From NCBI GenBank assembly GCA_027033525.1, contig JALVLD010000007.1:1-18045 (forward strand): a stretch of DNA of 18,045 nucleotides, written 5' to 3'. A program made the position numbers and the translations under genes. Within the stretch, counting starts at the first letter, position 1. Every line of letters starts with the position of its first letter. Below the pieces are notes generated by a model. The model made no database searches and had not been told where the DNA came from. It was given only the letters and a program-made list of their open reading frames with translations. This document shows, in pieces, positions 1 to 7,764 of this stretch. Source of the DNA: Candidatus Dojkabacteria bacterium. Its GTDB lineage: Bacteria; Patescibacteriota; Dojkabacteria; GCA-002793355.

Positions 1-1184
1 TAGCTAAAAAATGGCAAAGGCATACCCTTGGTTGGCAAAATCCCTAAGTTCATCCCTATATTCACAATGGTTTGAAAACTCATCCCCACAAAAATTGCGA
101 GTAGGAGTAAAAAATAAAATTCCTGCTCGGTTCTTAGTATCTCAATAAATATTGCCAAAAACCAAATAATATAAATTACAATTACTACAAAACCACCAAC
201 TAAACCGAATTCTTCCACAAATGCAGCGTAAATAAAATCGGTAGTATATTCTGGTAAAAAACGCAACCTAGATTGTGTCCCCTGCCAAGGCCCCTTGCCT
301 AATATGCCTGCTGAGCCAATCGCTATACGTGCTTGTCTAACATGAGGATTAGGGTCACTATGGAGTTGTAATAATCCTCTTAGCCCACCACGCGCATAGG
401 CTTGCAAAAAGGGTCGTATCCTTTGTTTTTGATATGATTTTAATATATTAAATTTCCACAATGCTACAAGTCCGCCTGCAAACATAATAGAGAATAAGAG
501 AAGACCACCAAAAACAACCCAGCTCTTCAAATTTTTTATTGCAAAAAGCGTAGGAATAAAAAACAAGACACCATACCATGCATGTAAAAGTAAAAAAATC
601 CCAACGGCTATAAGAGCCACTAAATATAGTATTACAGCCTGTCTTATAAGTCTCCACTTACTTGCCCACACAAACACAACTAATAAAGTCACAACAAAAT
701 AAAATAAGGTTGTTCCAGCATCTGGCTCTAAAAAAACAAGTGACCAAACAGGCATGACTACACCTGAAAGTATAAACAATTTTGCAAAGTGAGGTTTTCT
801 AAGGGTCAAAATATATGCAAGCACCACATAATATAAAGGCTTAATTAATTCAGAAGGCTGAACTGTAAAAGGACCTATTACAAACCAACGGTGTGTATTT
901 GCAATAGTACGTGGCAATACCAACACAAATACTAGACTAAAGATCATAATAAGCACAAAAGCCAAGGCCACCGCAGGAACTCGCAAATAATCTACGTCTA
1001 TTTTTGCAACCACTAAAGCCAATAATATCCCAATTAAAGCAAAAAGTACTTGCTTAAAAGCAAAGTTGTCAATTAAAGAGTTAGTGCTACTGTCTATGGG
1101 ACTAGTTGTAATTAAAGTAATTATGCTTATTGTTAGAATTACCAAAGGAGCAAAAATAATAATCAGCCCTACTAGTTTTTTCAT
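1..1184 (-). CDS. rodA: SEDS peptidoglycan glycosyltransferase RodA, 3' end cut by the window
   Basis: RodA polymerises lipid II into glycan strands at the membrane, usually with a class B penicillin-binding protein. I translated 394 residues from the ATG at 1184. The protein is very hydrophobic, with about ten membrane segments. It carries SEDS family signatures: WFVIGPFTVQPSELIKP near residue 110, a GKGPWQGTQSRLRFLPEYTTDF stretch near residues 295-316 that contains the conserved catalytic-loop Asp of TDF, and NIGMNLGILPTKGMPLPFFS at the window edge. The FLPEYTTDFIYA form favours RodA over FtsW. Only the last membrane segment should be missing. The start follows the ftsZ stop by 3 nt and has a good Shine-Dalgarno (AGAAGGAAG, 1194-1202) inside the ftsZ end, so translation is probably coupled. 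No FtsW is visible, so a dual role in elongation and division is possible. Confidence 0.9.
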   Translation of the reverse strand, partial: MKKLVGLIIIFAPLVILTISIITLITTSPIDSSTNSLIDNFAFKQVLFALIGILLALVVAKIDVDYLRVPAVALAFVLIMIFSLVFVLVLPRTIANTHRWFVIGPFTVQPSELIKPLYYVVLAYILTLRKPHFAKLFILSGVVMPVWSLVFLEPDAGTTLFYFVVTLLVVFVWASKWRLIRQAVILYLVALIAVGIFLLLHAWYGVLFFIPTLFAIKNLKSWVVFGGLLLFSIMFAGGLVALWKFNILKSYQKQRIRPFLQAYARGGLRGLLQLHSDPNPHVRQARIAIGSAGILGKGPWQGTQSRLRFLPEYTTDFIYAAFVEEFGLVGGFVVIVIYIIWFLAIFIEILRTEQEFYFLLLLAIFVGMSFQTIVNIGMNLGILPTKGMPLPFFS

Positions 1185-1187
1185 TGG

Positions 1188-2312
1188 TTATTTCTTCCTT
1201 CTTAAAAAAGCAGGAATATCAATCTCATCTTCAGCGTCAGTAGGCATCGAGGAGCTAGTTTTTACACTAGAACCGGGAAGATGTATATTTTCTTGTACAT
1301 GCGTGGCCAACGAACTAGTAGATTCTTCTCTGGCAGAAATGGCTCCAGTCGCAGGTTGATGCGGAAAACCTGCAGCCAAAACAGTTATTTGAATACTTCC
1401 GTCTTGAATATTTTCATCAAGTAAAGCACCGAACTTAACATTAGCATCTGGATCTAACATATCCGTTATTAGCGTAGCTGCCTCGTTAATCTCATTCATT
1501 GTTAAATCTTCGCCTCCCCGTATATTAAACAAAACCCCTTTGGCTCCGTGAATAGACATCTCTAATAACGGGCTTGTTATTGCTTGCTGAGCGGCCTGGA
1601 CTGCCCTATTATCTCCGGTTGCTTTACCAATGCCCATCATGGCTGTTCCTGCATCCTTTAATACAGACTTTACATCTGCAAAATCAAGATTTATGAAGCC
1701 TGTTTGTGTTATTAAACTAGAGATACTTAGCACAGCATTGGCTAGCACCTCATCTACTTTTTGCATTGCTTCTTTAAAGGTCACATTTTTGTCAATAATC
1801 TCTAAAAGTTTTTGATTCGGAATAACAATCATAGTATCTGCGGCATTTCGCAACTTAGAAATACCTTCTAATGCAAGCTCCATACGTCTCTTCATTTCAA
1901 ACTCAAATGGTTTTGTGACAATAGCCACAGTTAAAGCTCCAGCGTTTTTAGCAATTTCACTAATAACAGGAATTGCCCCTGTCCCTGTACCACCTCCCAT
2001 GCCACCAGTGATAAATACCATATCTGCATCTTTTAAAGCATTTTGCAATTCTTCTGCACTTTCCTCTGCTGCTTGCTTACCGACTTCAGGATTTCCACCG
2101 GCTCCTAAACCACCAGTAAGTTGCGAACCTATTTGCACCTTTGTAGGTGCAAGCGAACTATTTAACGCCTGGATATCCGTGTTGACGGCAATAAACTCAA
2201 CCCCCTCTATATTGTAGTTGCTTATCATAGTATTAATTGCATTACATCCACCGCCCCCTACTCCTACTACTTTAATTTTGGCGGCTACATTTAAAGTTGG
2301 CTGAACTAACAT
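1188..2312 (-). CDS. ftsZ: Cell division GTPase FtsZ
   Basis: FtsZ is the tubulin-like GTPase that polymerises into the Z-ring at the division site. The 374-residue product starts with a short N-terminal extension, followed by the GTPase domain with GVGGGGCNA (17-25), the tubulin signature GGGTGTG (106-112) and the T7 synergy loop NLDFADVKSVL near residue 208, which supplies the catalytic Asp to the neighbouring subunit. A C-terminal domain ends near residue 318. A Ser/Thr-rich linker then leads to the conserved tail peptide DEIDIPAFLRRKK, which binds FtsA and other partners. Length is slightly below the usual 380-400 because the linker is short. The ATG at 2312 is 1 nt past the ftsA stop, so the genes are cotranscribed and probably coupled. 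No Shine-Dalgarno is evident. Confidence 0.98.
   Translation of the reverse strand: MLVQPTLNVAAKIKVVGVGGGGCNAINTMISNYNIEGVEFIAVNTDIQALNSSLAPTKVQIGSQLTGGLGAGGNPEVGKQAAEESAEELQNALKDADMVFITGGMGGGTGTGAIPVISEIAKNAGALTVAIVTKPFEFEMKRRMELALEGISKLRNAADTMIVIPNQKLLEIIDKNVTFKEAMQKVDEVLANAVLSISSLITQTGFINLDFADVKSVLKDAGTAMMGIGKATGDNRAVQAAQQAITSPLLEMSIHGAKGVLFNIRGGEDLTMNEINEAATLITDMLDPDANVKFGALLDENIQDGSIQITVLAAGFPHQPATGAISAREESTSSLATHVQENIHLPGSSVKTSSSMPTDAEDEIDIPAFLRRKK
1194..1202 (-). promoter_or_regulatory. Shine-Dalgarno site for rodA inside ftsZ
   Basis: AGAAGGAAG on the minus strand lies 9 nt before the rodA ATG and overlaps the last ftsZ codons. It is the clearest ribosome binding site in the window, where most genes lack one. 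It supports the 1184 start. Confidence 0.6.
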
Positions 2313-2313
2313 T

Positions 2314-3603
2314 TTAAGGTATAAGTGATTTTAAAAAACTAGAAATTTTACCTATAATACCCCCCTCGCGATTATTGTCTGAAACAGAAGATGTTAAATC
2401 TGAAGACCAGGCTCCACTTGCACCATATTTAACCATCCCATAAATAGTTGCATATTCTGGACCCTGCAGTTCTTCTACCATACCAGATAACCCTGTAGGC
2501 AAGCCTATACGAGCAGGAACCCCTAAATAATTTTTAATCATACTTTTAATATTATGTAGTTTTGCACTCCCTCCAGTCACAACAATACCTGCCGGCGTAT
2601 TTACACTAACACCTGCTTGGTGTGCTTCTTTTTTTACTAAATCCAAAATTTCTTCTACTCTAGATTCTATAATTTTAGATAAAAAACTTTTAGAAACTTC
2701 CTTTAAATTCTCTATGTTTAAAAATGAGATATCCACGATATCATCCTCTCCTTCTTGAGATTCAGACTTCTCTTTACCACGACGACTCCCTGTCTTGGAC
2801 TTAGCCGGTGCTTCTAATATCTCCTTATAATGCATCTTTATTTTTTCTGCATCTTCTAACGACCCTAAATGTAAACCAGCTGCAATATCCCCTGTAATGT
2901 TAGCCCCGCCAACAGGCACAACTCCTGAATACACAATACCACCCTCTTGGAATATAACAATATCTGTTGTCCCCGCTCCAATATCTAGCAAAGTTACTCC
3001 TAATTCTTGTTCTGTATCAGTAAGTACAGAATGAGTATCAGCCCAACCAGCAAAGATAGCTGATTGAGGCCGCAAACCAATTTTTTGAATACATTTTGAA
3101 ATATTCTTAAACTGACTAATTGGTACTAAAATAAAATGGCACTCCACTTCTAAACGTGCTCCACTCATGCCAATAGGGTATTTTATTCCTGGTTGTGAGT
3201 CGACTGTGTACTCCCGTGGGATTATATGCAAAAAATCATAACCTTGCGGTAACATAATAGTCTTGGCAGACTCAATCGCCCGCATTACATCATCTTCCAC
3301 TATTTCCTCACCTGTAATAGCAATTGTCCCCTTATTATTTTTACTTACAATTGCACTTCCACTAACTGAGACTATTACCTCATTTATTGTTTCATCTGCC
3401 ATTCGTTCGGCCCCACTAAGTGCTTGAGCTATACTACTTACTGCCTCTTCAATATTGATAATAACACCCTTTTTAATCCCCTTGCTGGGAACAGTCGCTG
3501 TTCCAATGACTCTCGGTGTTGCTCCTTCCTCAATAACGGAGATCACCGCGGTTGTTTTCGAGGTCCCTAAATCTAACGCACTAATGATTTTATAAGATGC
3601 CAT
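2314..3603 (-). CDS. ftsA: Cell division protein FtsA (actin-fold Z-ring membrane tether)
   Basis: FtsA is an actin-like ATPase that anchors FtsZ filaments to the membrane and recruits late division proteins. In the 429 residues I see phosphate-1 ALDLGTSKTTA (9-19), the SHS2/1C subdomain (about 85-165), phosphate-2 LLDIGAGTTDI (205-215) and the adenosine motif GIVVTGGSAKL near 342. The C-terminal GGIIGKISSFLKSLIP is the amphipathic membrane-targeting helix that distinguishes true FtsA from PilM. A charged, low-complexity insertion rich in Lys, Arg, Ser and Glu sits at about 264-290, before the helices of subdomain 2B, and is unusual. The gene lies between ftsQ (39 nt upstream) and ftsZ (1 nt downstream), the classic order. 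The sequence before the ATG (TATGTTCTC) has no Shine-Dalgarno. Confidence 0.96.
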   Translation of the reverse strand: MASYKIISALDLGTSKTTAVISVIEEGATPRVIGTATVPSKGIKKGVIINIEEAVSSIAQALSGAERMADETINEVIVSVSGSAIVSKNNKGTIAITGEEIVEDDVMRAIESAKTIMLPQGYDFLHIIPREYTVDSQPGIKYPIGMSGARLEVECHFILVPISQFKNISKCIQKIGLRPQSAIFAGWADTHSVLTDTEQELGVTLLDIGAGTTDIVIFQEGGIVYSGVVPVGGANITGDIAAGLHLGSLEDAEKIKMHYKEILEAPAKSKTGSRRGKEKSESQEGEDDIVDISFLNIENLKEVSKSFLSKIIESRVEEILDLVKKEAHQAGVSVNTPAGIVVTGGSAKLHNIKSMIKNYLGVPARIGLPTGLSGMVEELQGPEYATIYGMVKYGASGAWSSDLTSSVSDNNREGGIIGKISSFLKSLIP

Positions 3604-3642
3604 GAGAACATATATTATTCAGTTTATGCTTAATTAAATGTA

Positions 3643-4350
3643 TCATTTTATAACTACTCTGTCAAACAACAATACTATTAACTTATACTTTATATGTGAT
3701 TGCTTCAAACCTTGTATAGTATGATAGAATCGAGTAAAGTTTCGACTCCCAGAATTTATGGGGTTTAAAATTACGCTATAGTTTTCAAACTTAGCAACAA
3801 GCACTAAACGTCCAGCGTACTCCTCCAACCTATAATTAGGTTGAATCTTTAAATATGCTTTGCAATATTTGTTAAATTCTAATAACTGCTCTAATAAATC
3901 ATAGGAGCCATCTAAAGGGTGCTTACTACTTAAAACAGGCAGGCTGGAAAAATCGCCCAACTTTTTACATTCTACGACACGCAAAATTAAACTACGCGAT
4001 ATTAAAAAACATTTCTTATCCGCCTTAATTCGCAATCCTGGCTTATAGATATTCAAATACAAATTTATAATACCTGGAAATTTTTTATCTACAGATACAT
4101 CTTCTATCCATTTAGAACACTTAATTGCTTGTGTTCTTATATCCTGTAGTCTGGTTCGCCAAAAATTTTTCCCCTTTAAAGTCGAAATGCACCTATTAAA
4201 TGCAGATTCGTCAAACAGGTGATAAGTGTCTCTAGCTACATTTACTTTAATTGTTTGAATTTTTATTTGCAATAAAAAATAGATAATAAAAATACCACTA
4301 GCCAGCAAAGCAAGTTTCTTTGCAAGACGGCCAAGATTTTGTCTGCGCAT
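3643..4350 (-). CDS. ftsQ: FtsQ/DivIB-like cell division protein
   Basis: FtsQ/DivIB is a bitopic protein linking the cytoplasmic Z-ring to the outer division machinery. The 235-residue product has a basic N-terminus (MRRQNLGRLAKK), one membrane span at about 11-28, then a POTRA-like region (about 30-103). The pattern KNFWRTRLQDIR ... CSKWIEDVSVDKKFPGIINLYL matches the FtsQ POTRA signature of hydrophobic, Pro/Trp-Ile, and K-F-P elements. A beta-domain of weaker similarity follows to the C-terminus (VVIK, stop TGA). Position immediately upstream of ftsA supports the name. The ATG lies only 7 nt after the mature tRNA-Phe 3' end and has no Shine-Dalgarno, so the mRNA 5' end is probably made by tRNA 3' processing, leaving a nearly leaderless message. 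The family is fast-evolving, so assignment rests on architecture and context. Confidence 0.82.
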   Translation of the reverse strand: MRRQNLGRLAKKLALLASGIFIIYFLLQIKIQTIKVNVARDTYHLFDESAFNRCISTLKGKNFWRTRLQDIRTQAIKCSKWIEDVSVDKKFPGIINLYLNIYKPGLRIKADKKCFLISRSLILRVVECKKLGDFSSLPVLSSKHPLDGSYDLLEQLLEFNKYCKAYLKIQPNYRLEEYAGRLVLVAKFENYSVILNPINSGSRNFTRFYHTIQGLKQSHIKYKLIVLLFDRVVIK

Positions 4351-4357
4351 ATCAAAA

Positions 4358-4430
4358 TGCCAAGGGCCGGACTCGAACCGGCGACCCCAGCTTTTTCAGA
4401 GCTGTGCTCTACCAGCTGAGCTACCTTGGC
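4358..4430 (-). tRNA. tRNA-Phe (anticodon GAA)
   Basis: The minus strand folds as a complete 73-nt cloverleaf. The acceptor stem is GCCAAGG/CCTTGGC, the D-arm is GCTC-AGCTGGTA-GAGC, and the anticodon stem is CAGCT/AGCTG with loop CTGAAAA, giving anticodon GAA. The T-arm is GCCGG-TTCGAGT-CCGGC, and the discriminator is A73, as expected for phenylalanine. CCA is not encoded (TTTTGAT follows), so a CCA-adding enzyme is needed. It precedes ftsQ by 7 nt, and its promoter lies directly upstream. Confidence 0.97.
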
Positions 4431-4446
4431 GTACTGAATTATATCA
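4431..4446 (-). promoter_or_regulatory. Extended -10 promoter for tRNA-Phe and the ftsQ-ftsA-ftsZ-rodA operon
   Basis: On the minus strand TGA-TATAAT forms a perfect extended -10 (hexamer 4438-4443, TGn 4444-4446). No good -35 is visible. The expected start of transcription is about 4431, one base before the mature tRNA 5' end, so the tRNA would have almost no 5' leader. No other strong promoter lies between here and rodA, so it may also drive the division genes. Confidence 0.6.
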
Positions 4447-4461
4447 TACAACCTTACTAAA

Positions 4462-4710
4462 CTAATCTTTAGGTTTTTTCTTTAAAGAATAAACCAATGC
4501 TAAAATGTTTATTAATAATTGCATTTGTGGTTGCTTTATTAGCTGGTCAATAGGCTCAATAATATCACTAATATATGTAACAACCTTCAGAATTGCCTTT
4601 AGTTTTCTACGAACATACCCAAGCAAGCGGATAATATACGCTAGAATTATGATAAGTAATAACAGGACTGTAATTAAAAGAAGTTTTATAAGGATTATGT
4701 ATGGATCCAT
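4462..4710 (-). CDS. Small hypothetical membrane protein
   Basis: I do not recognise this family. The 82-residue product begins with a very hydrophobic segment (about residues 4-31, almost all Ile and Leu), followed by a basic stretch (YVRRKLKAILK) that should stay in the cytoplasm, an amphipathic middle and a second weaker hydrophobic patch (MQLLINILALVYSL), ending KKKPKD. It starts 16 nt after the stop of the baseplate-J-like gene on the same strand and is probably the last gene of that operon; the tRNA promoter begins just downstream. The sequence before its ATG has no clear Shine-Dalgarno. Short length and a simple composition leave some chance it is not translated, but the strand, spacing and sensible topology favour a real gene. 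Confidence 0.6.
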   Translation of the reverse strand: MDPYIILIKLLLITVLLLLIIILAYIIRLLGYVRRKLKAILKVVTYISDIIEPIDQLIKQPQMQLLINILALVYSLKKKPKD

Positions 4711-4726
4711 TTTACGCCAAGTTAAA

Positions 4727-6445
4727 TTATTTACTTTGTACTATTATACTAATTCTGTTAGGTTCCTTAGGAACATATCTCCAACTCTGCGGCATCCATG
4801 GAGGCTCAAATCTAATAACAGGAGTAGTAGCCAAATAGGGCAATCCTTTAAGATAAGCCTCCATCTGCTCCCAGCTTTTTCCCACAATATTTTGCTTTAG
4901 CAAAGCTGTATCAACTTTCGTAACAATAGAACCACTCGCATCCACCTCAATCTCAACACTCTTCCGATCCTTGGCTATTGAAACCTTCTTTACATTGACG
5001 GTTAAATTATTTACCTGTAAAAGAGCATCTGCCCCTAATTTTAATTTCTCTCTGTAACCTTTTAATAACAACTCCTTAACTAATTCCTCCAAAGAATCCT
5101 GATGATAATACAAGCCCGAGCATTCGATCTTCACCTCTAAGTACGCATCACTTGTTTTAGTACCTATGGCAGGATCTACCTTATAGTCATCAACCAACTT
5201 ACTTTTTAGAGAATCTTTAATAAATTTATATCCTTTATCTTTATCCATTGTTTCAAGTTCTGTTAATGCTTCTTCTACCAGAGCTTTTTTTAAATCTTCC
5301 ACCCCCTTCTCAACATCCTTCTTGCCTAAAACAATATAAGTTTTTTTATCTCCCCCCGAAAACGCAGATACGTTTGCAGCCGTTACTTGGGCAATAGGAG
5401 GATTCAAAGAAAAGGTATGCCCAGCTTCTATATTATATTCTTTCCCATAATCCTCTGCTTGTACAGTAACTAACGCACTGCTACCAGCAGCAACTGTTAC
5501 ATCTGCAACGGACTTGTATTTTAAACCGTTATCGCTAACGAACTCAGTGTCTTTAGGCACGGTTATTTCCATAGAGGAATTGTTATTTACCTGAATTTGC
5601 CCTTGTGCATATGAACCATCTACTTTTTGCTCAGTAGCCTTAATTGTAGTTGAGCCTGATTTAACTACCTTTTCCTCAATAAGCGGAATCTCCCTTTTAT
5701 TCATATCAAAACCCGTCGTAGCTAAAGTTGCAACAACCTTTGTATTAAGCTTTACTGTGTCTTGTTTCAAATTCAAAGTTATGTAAACCCTAGGCACATA
5801 CTTATAATACAAATATGCTGAAATCCCTCCTAAAAACAATAATGTGCCTACTATAATTCCTGTCAATTTTAAAAATCCTATTAACAAACTCTTCCTTTTG
5901 TCCTTTTTATACCTTTTAAAATCATCCACATGCTTGGTGATTTGTCGAGGCGCTACTGGGTCAGCTACAGCATTGTTTGCTTTTAATAATGCTTTAACAT
6001 CTGTACCTATAAGTCTCCCTCTAGGCACTTTACTAATACTATGAGAATTAACAGCCTTGTTAACTGTCTTTCCTAAAACTACTTTAGGCGGTTCCTTAGG
6101 ACCTGTTTGTAAAGCAGCAGGTTTAATTTGGGAAATTTTATATTGCTCTACAGTTTTTTTTATCTTAGACCATAAGGCAGGTGTCAAATCTTCCGTGGCT
6201 GAGACTGCAGCAAAGCCGGCCTTTTGGGCAAGTTGGAGCGTAGTCTTATTATCTACCAAAAGCACTACTAGTTTACCTGTCTCCAAAACCTTTTTATACA
6301 AAGTTTTTAGCCCTATAAGACTGGTAGCTAAATCGTTATTACGGGGCAATTTTATTATTAAACGCTTCTCCTTTGCTTCTTTTATATACGATAAAATAAC
6401 ATTAAGGCTATCATCTGGAGCGATCTTGATTTCCTTTGCTATCAT
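4727..6445 (-). CDS. Single-span membrane protein with baseplate-J-like outer region
   Basis: This 572-residue protein has three parts. Residues 1-95 form a predicted cytoplasmic alpha/beta domain with LIIKLPRNNDLATS (29-42), a leucine-rich helix, and GKLVVLLVDN (57-66). This resembles the N-terminal 'VVPKxS...NLKLLK' domain seen in many CPR and actinobacterial membrane proteins. A basic, Pro/Lys-rich linker (about 100-186) leads to one membrane span at 187-213. The outer region (214-572) is beta-rich with regularly spaced Val/Thr strands, for example VPKDTEFVSDNGLKYKSVAD and VTVQAEDYGKEYNIEAG, the pattern behind 'baseplate J/gp47-like' annotations. It ends in a Pro/Trp-rich tail. No phage genes are nearby, so a phage role is unlikely. 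It lies 16 nt after the second FtsA-like gene, suggesting that ATPase binds its cytoplasmic part. Function is unknown. Confidence 0.75.
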   Translation of the reverse strand: MIAKEIKIAPDDSLNVILSYIKEAKEKRLIIKLPRNNDLATSLIGLKTLYKKVLETGKLVVLLVDNKTTLQLAQKAGFAAVSATEDLTPALWSKIKKTVEQYKISQIKPAALQTGPKEPPKVVLGKTVNKAVNSHSISKVPRGRLIGTDVKALLKANNAVADPVAPRQITKHVDDFKRYKKDKRKSLLIGFLKLTGIIVGTLLFLGGISAYLYYKYVPRVYITLNLKQDTVKLNTKVVATLATTGFDMNKREIPLIEEKVVKSGSTTIKATEQKVDGSYAQGQIQVNNNSSMEITVPKDTEFVSDNGLKYKSVADVTVAAGSSALVTVQAEDYGKEYNIEAGHTFSLNPPIAQVTAANVSAFSGGDKKTYIVLGKKDVEKGVEDLKKALVEEALTELETMDKDKGYKFIKDSLKSKLVDDYKVDPAIGTKTSDAYLEVKIECSGLYYHQDSLEELVKELLLKGYREKLKLGADALLQVNNLTVNVKKVSIAKDRKSVEIEVDASGSIVTKVDTALLKQNIVGKSWEQMEAYLKGLPYLATTPVIRFEPPWMPQSWRYVPKEPNRISIIVQSK

Positions 6446-6461
6446 AGGTTATTTTATCATT

Positions 6462-7733
6462 TTATTCGGCACTGGGCCGAGAATTAACCTTATGTATAAA
6501 CGGATGCCGAAGCGTGTCCCAATAAAATCTAGCCAAAGAAGCAGGTGTTACATCATATGGATTCACCAGTAACCCCGTTTTATCGTAAACCTTATCAAGG
6601 CTATCTGGAGTCACTAGCTCTACTTTAGGTTGTTTTGCAAAAGGTAAGTGTTTAGTCCAAGCATACGTTAGCATTATTTCTTTGATATCCGGCAAAAGTG
6701 CACCACCTCCGCATAAATAAAATGCAGGAGGAAAGGTATCTAAAGGGTCTAACTCTTCTAGTGCAATTCGCAAAGCATCTACCCACAAACGGGCATCTGG
6801 AATAATGACCTGACGTAATTGATCCTTAACCTCTAAGGGTAACTCCCCTGCTGAGTATTTTAATTTTCGCTCCTCGGCCAAATTAAATGGCAAATGGAAT
6901 TCTTTAGCAATACGATTAGAAAAAGCACGTCCACCAAAGGCAAACATCTGTGTTTGGATTCTACTCCCATTCTCAACCAAAGCTACATCTGTTGTACCTC
7001 CACCAATATCAACAAATAATCCAGAAAAATTTTTAGATTTGCTCCCAGCATACGCACTTACTATAGCAAATGGTTGTACCACAATTGCCCCAACCTTTAA
7101 ATTAACACGGTCTAACACCTCGTATAAAACATCTACATATTTTTTAGGGGCAAATGAAGCATAAATATACAACCTTACATTACGCCCTTTGGCTCCAACT
7201 AATGTTTCCTCTCTCCTTCCATCAAGCTCTATGCCAGTAATAGACAAATGTAAAATTTCAATTAGTCCAGGTGTGCTATGCATTCTTGCTGCCATTTCAG
7301 CACGGCCTTCTCGTTCTATTTGCGAAAAAACCTCATTTCGAATAAATTCTGCCTCCTCCTGTGTAATTGCTTCATCTTTTTTATCGTGCCTGTCATAATC
7401 GACAGTAATAGATATACCATTGACCAATTCTCCGGCCATCCCTAGCACAGCTGTAGAAAATTCATGCTCCAAATTATACTCTTCCTTTATTTTGTATAGC
7501 ACCATGCGAATGTTTTGGATGATTAATTGCTTATCTAGCACAACTCCACTACGCATTGCTTTTACCTGTTGCTTTAAATGATAACTTGCCCATATATCAA
7601 CGCCTAAATTAGTTGTAGAAAAAACCAAAGCCTTAAGAGCCTCTGTCCCTATATCCAAAGCCAAATAATATTTTTCTTCTGGCTTATCTTTCTTTAAATG
7701 TTTGGCTGACTTCTGAAGAATATTAAACAACAT
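6462..7733 (-). CDS. Second FtsA/PilM-like actin-fold ATPase
   Basis: The 423-residue product has the actin-ATPase motifs of the FtsA/PilM group: phosphate-1 ALDIGTEALKA (25-35), phosphate-2 FVDIGGGTTDVALV (240-253) and adenosine motif YLCGGGALLPDI (339-350). An SHS2-like subdomain lies between about 90 and 205. It differs clearly from the ftsA product at 2314-3603 and lacks the C-terminal amphipathic helix, ending instead in a basic tail. Membrane contact therefore probably needs a partner. The obvious candidate is the single-span protein encoded 16 nt downstream. PilM recruits PilN in this way, but no pilN, pilO or pilT is visible. I chose ATG 7733; an in-frame TTG at 7739 lies 5 nt from a weak AAGG and would add two residues. 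Its role could be envelope assembly, a secretion or pilus platform, or division. Confidence 0.85.
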   Translation of the reverse strand: MLFNILQKSAKHLKKDKPEEKYYLALDIGTEALKALVFSTTNLGVDIWASYHLKQQVKAMRSGVVLDKQLIIQNIRMVLYKIKEEYNLEHEFSTAVLGMAGELVNGISITVDYDRHDKKDEAITQEEAEFIRNEVFSQIEREGRAEMAARMHSTPGLIEILHLSITGIELDGRREETLVGAKGRNVRLYIYASFAPKKYVDVLYEVLDRVNLKVGAIVVQPFAIVSAYAGSKSKNFSGLFVDIGGGTTDVALVENGSRIQTQMFAFGGRAFSNRIAKEFHLPFNLAEERKLKYSAGELPLEVKDQLRQVIIPDARLWVDALRIALEELDPLDTFPPAFYLCGGGALLPDIKEIMLTYAWTKHLPFAKQPKVELVTPDSLDKVYDKTGLLVNPYDVTPASLARFYWDTLRHPFIHKVNSRPSAE

Positions 7734-7764
7734 ATTCAAGTATACCTTATTTTGTAAATTTTGC

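Noticed and set aside
448..657. Short minus-strand open frame inside rodA
   Set aside because: It lies in another frame within the long SEDS coding sequence, which has clear family motifs.
1066..1359. Plus-strand open frame across the rodA/ftsZ junction
   Set aside because: It is antisense to two well-supported genes and resembles no family.
4263..4451. Minus-strand open frame encoding a QLVEHSSEKAGVAGSSPALG-type peptide
   Set aside because: This is the well-known false translation of a tRNA gene. It reads straight through tRNA-Phe and then out of frame into ftsQ.
4472..4495. AT-rich inverted repeat resembling a terminator
   Set aside because: It lies inside the coding end of the small membrane protein, is almost all A-T pairs and has no U-tract after it.
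4743..4748. TATAAT on the minus strand before the small membrane protein
   Set aside because: It lies within the end of the upstream coding sequence and has no -35 or TGn extension, so chance is likely in AT-rich DNA.
4727..6445. A prophage or contractile-injection baseplate
   Set aside because: Baseplate-J similarity is confined to the beta-rich outer region. The protein is membrane-anchored and no tail, sheath or tube genes are present.
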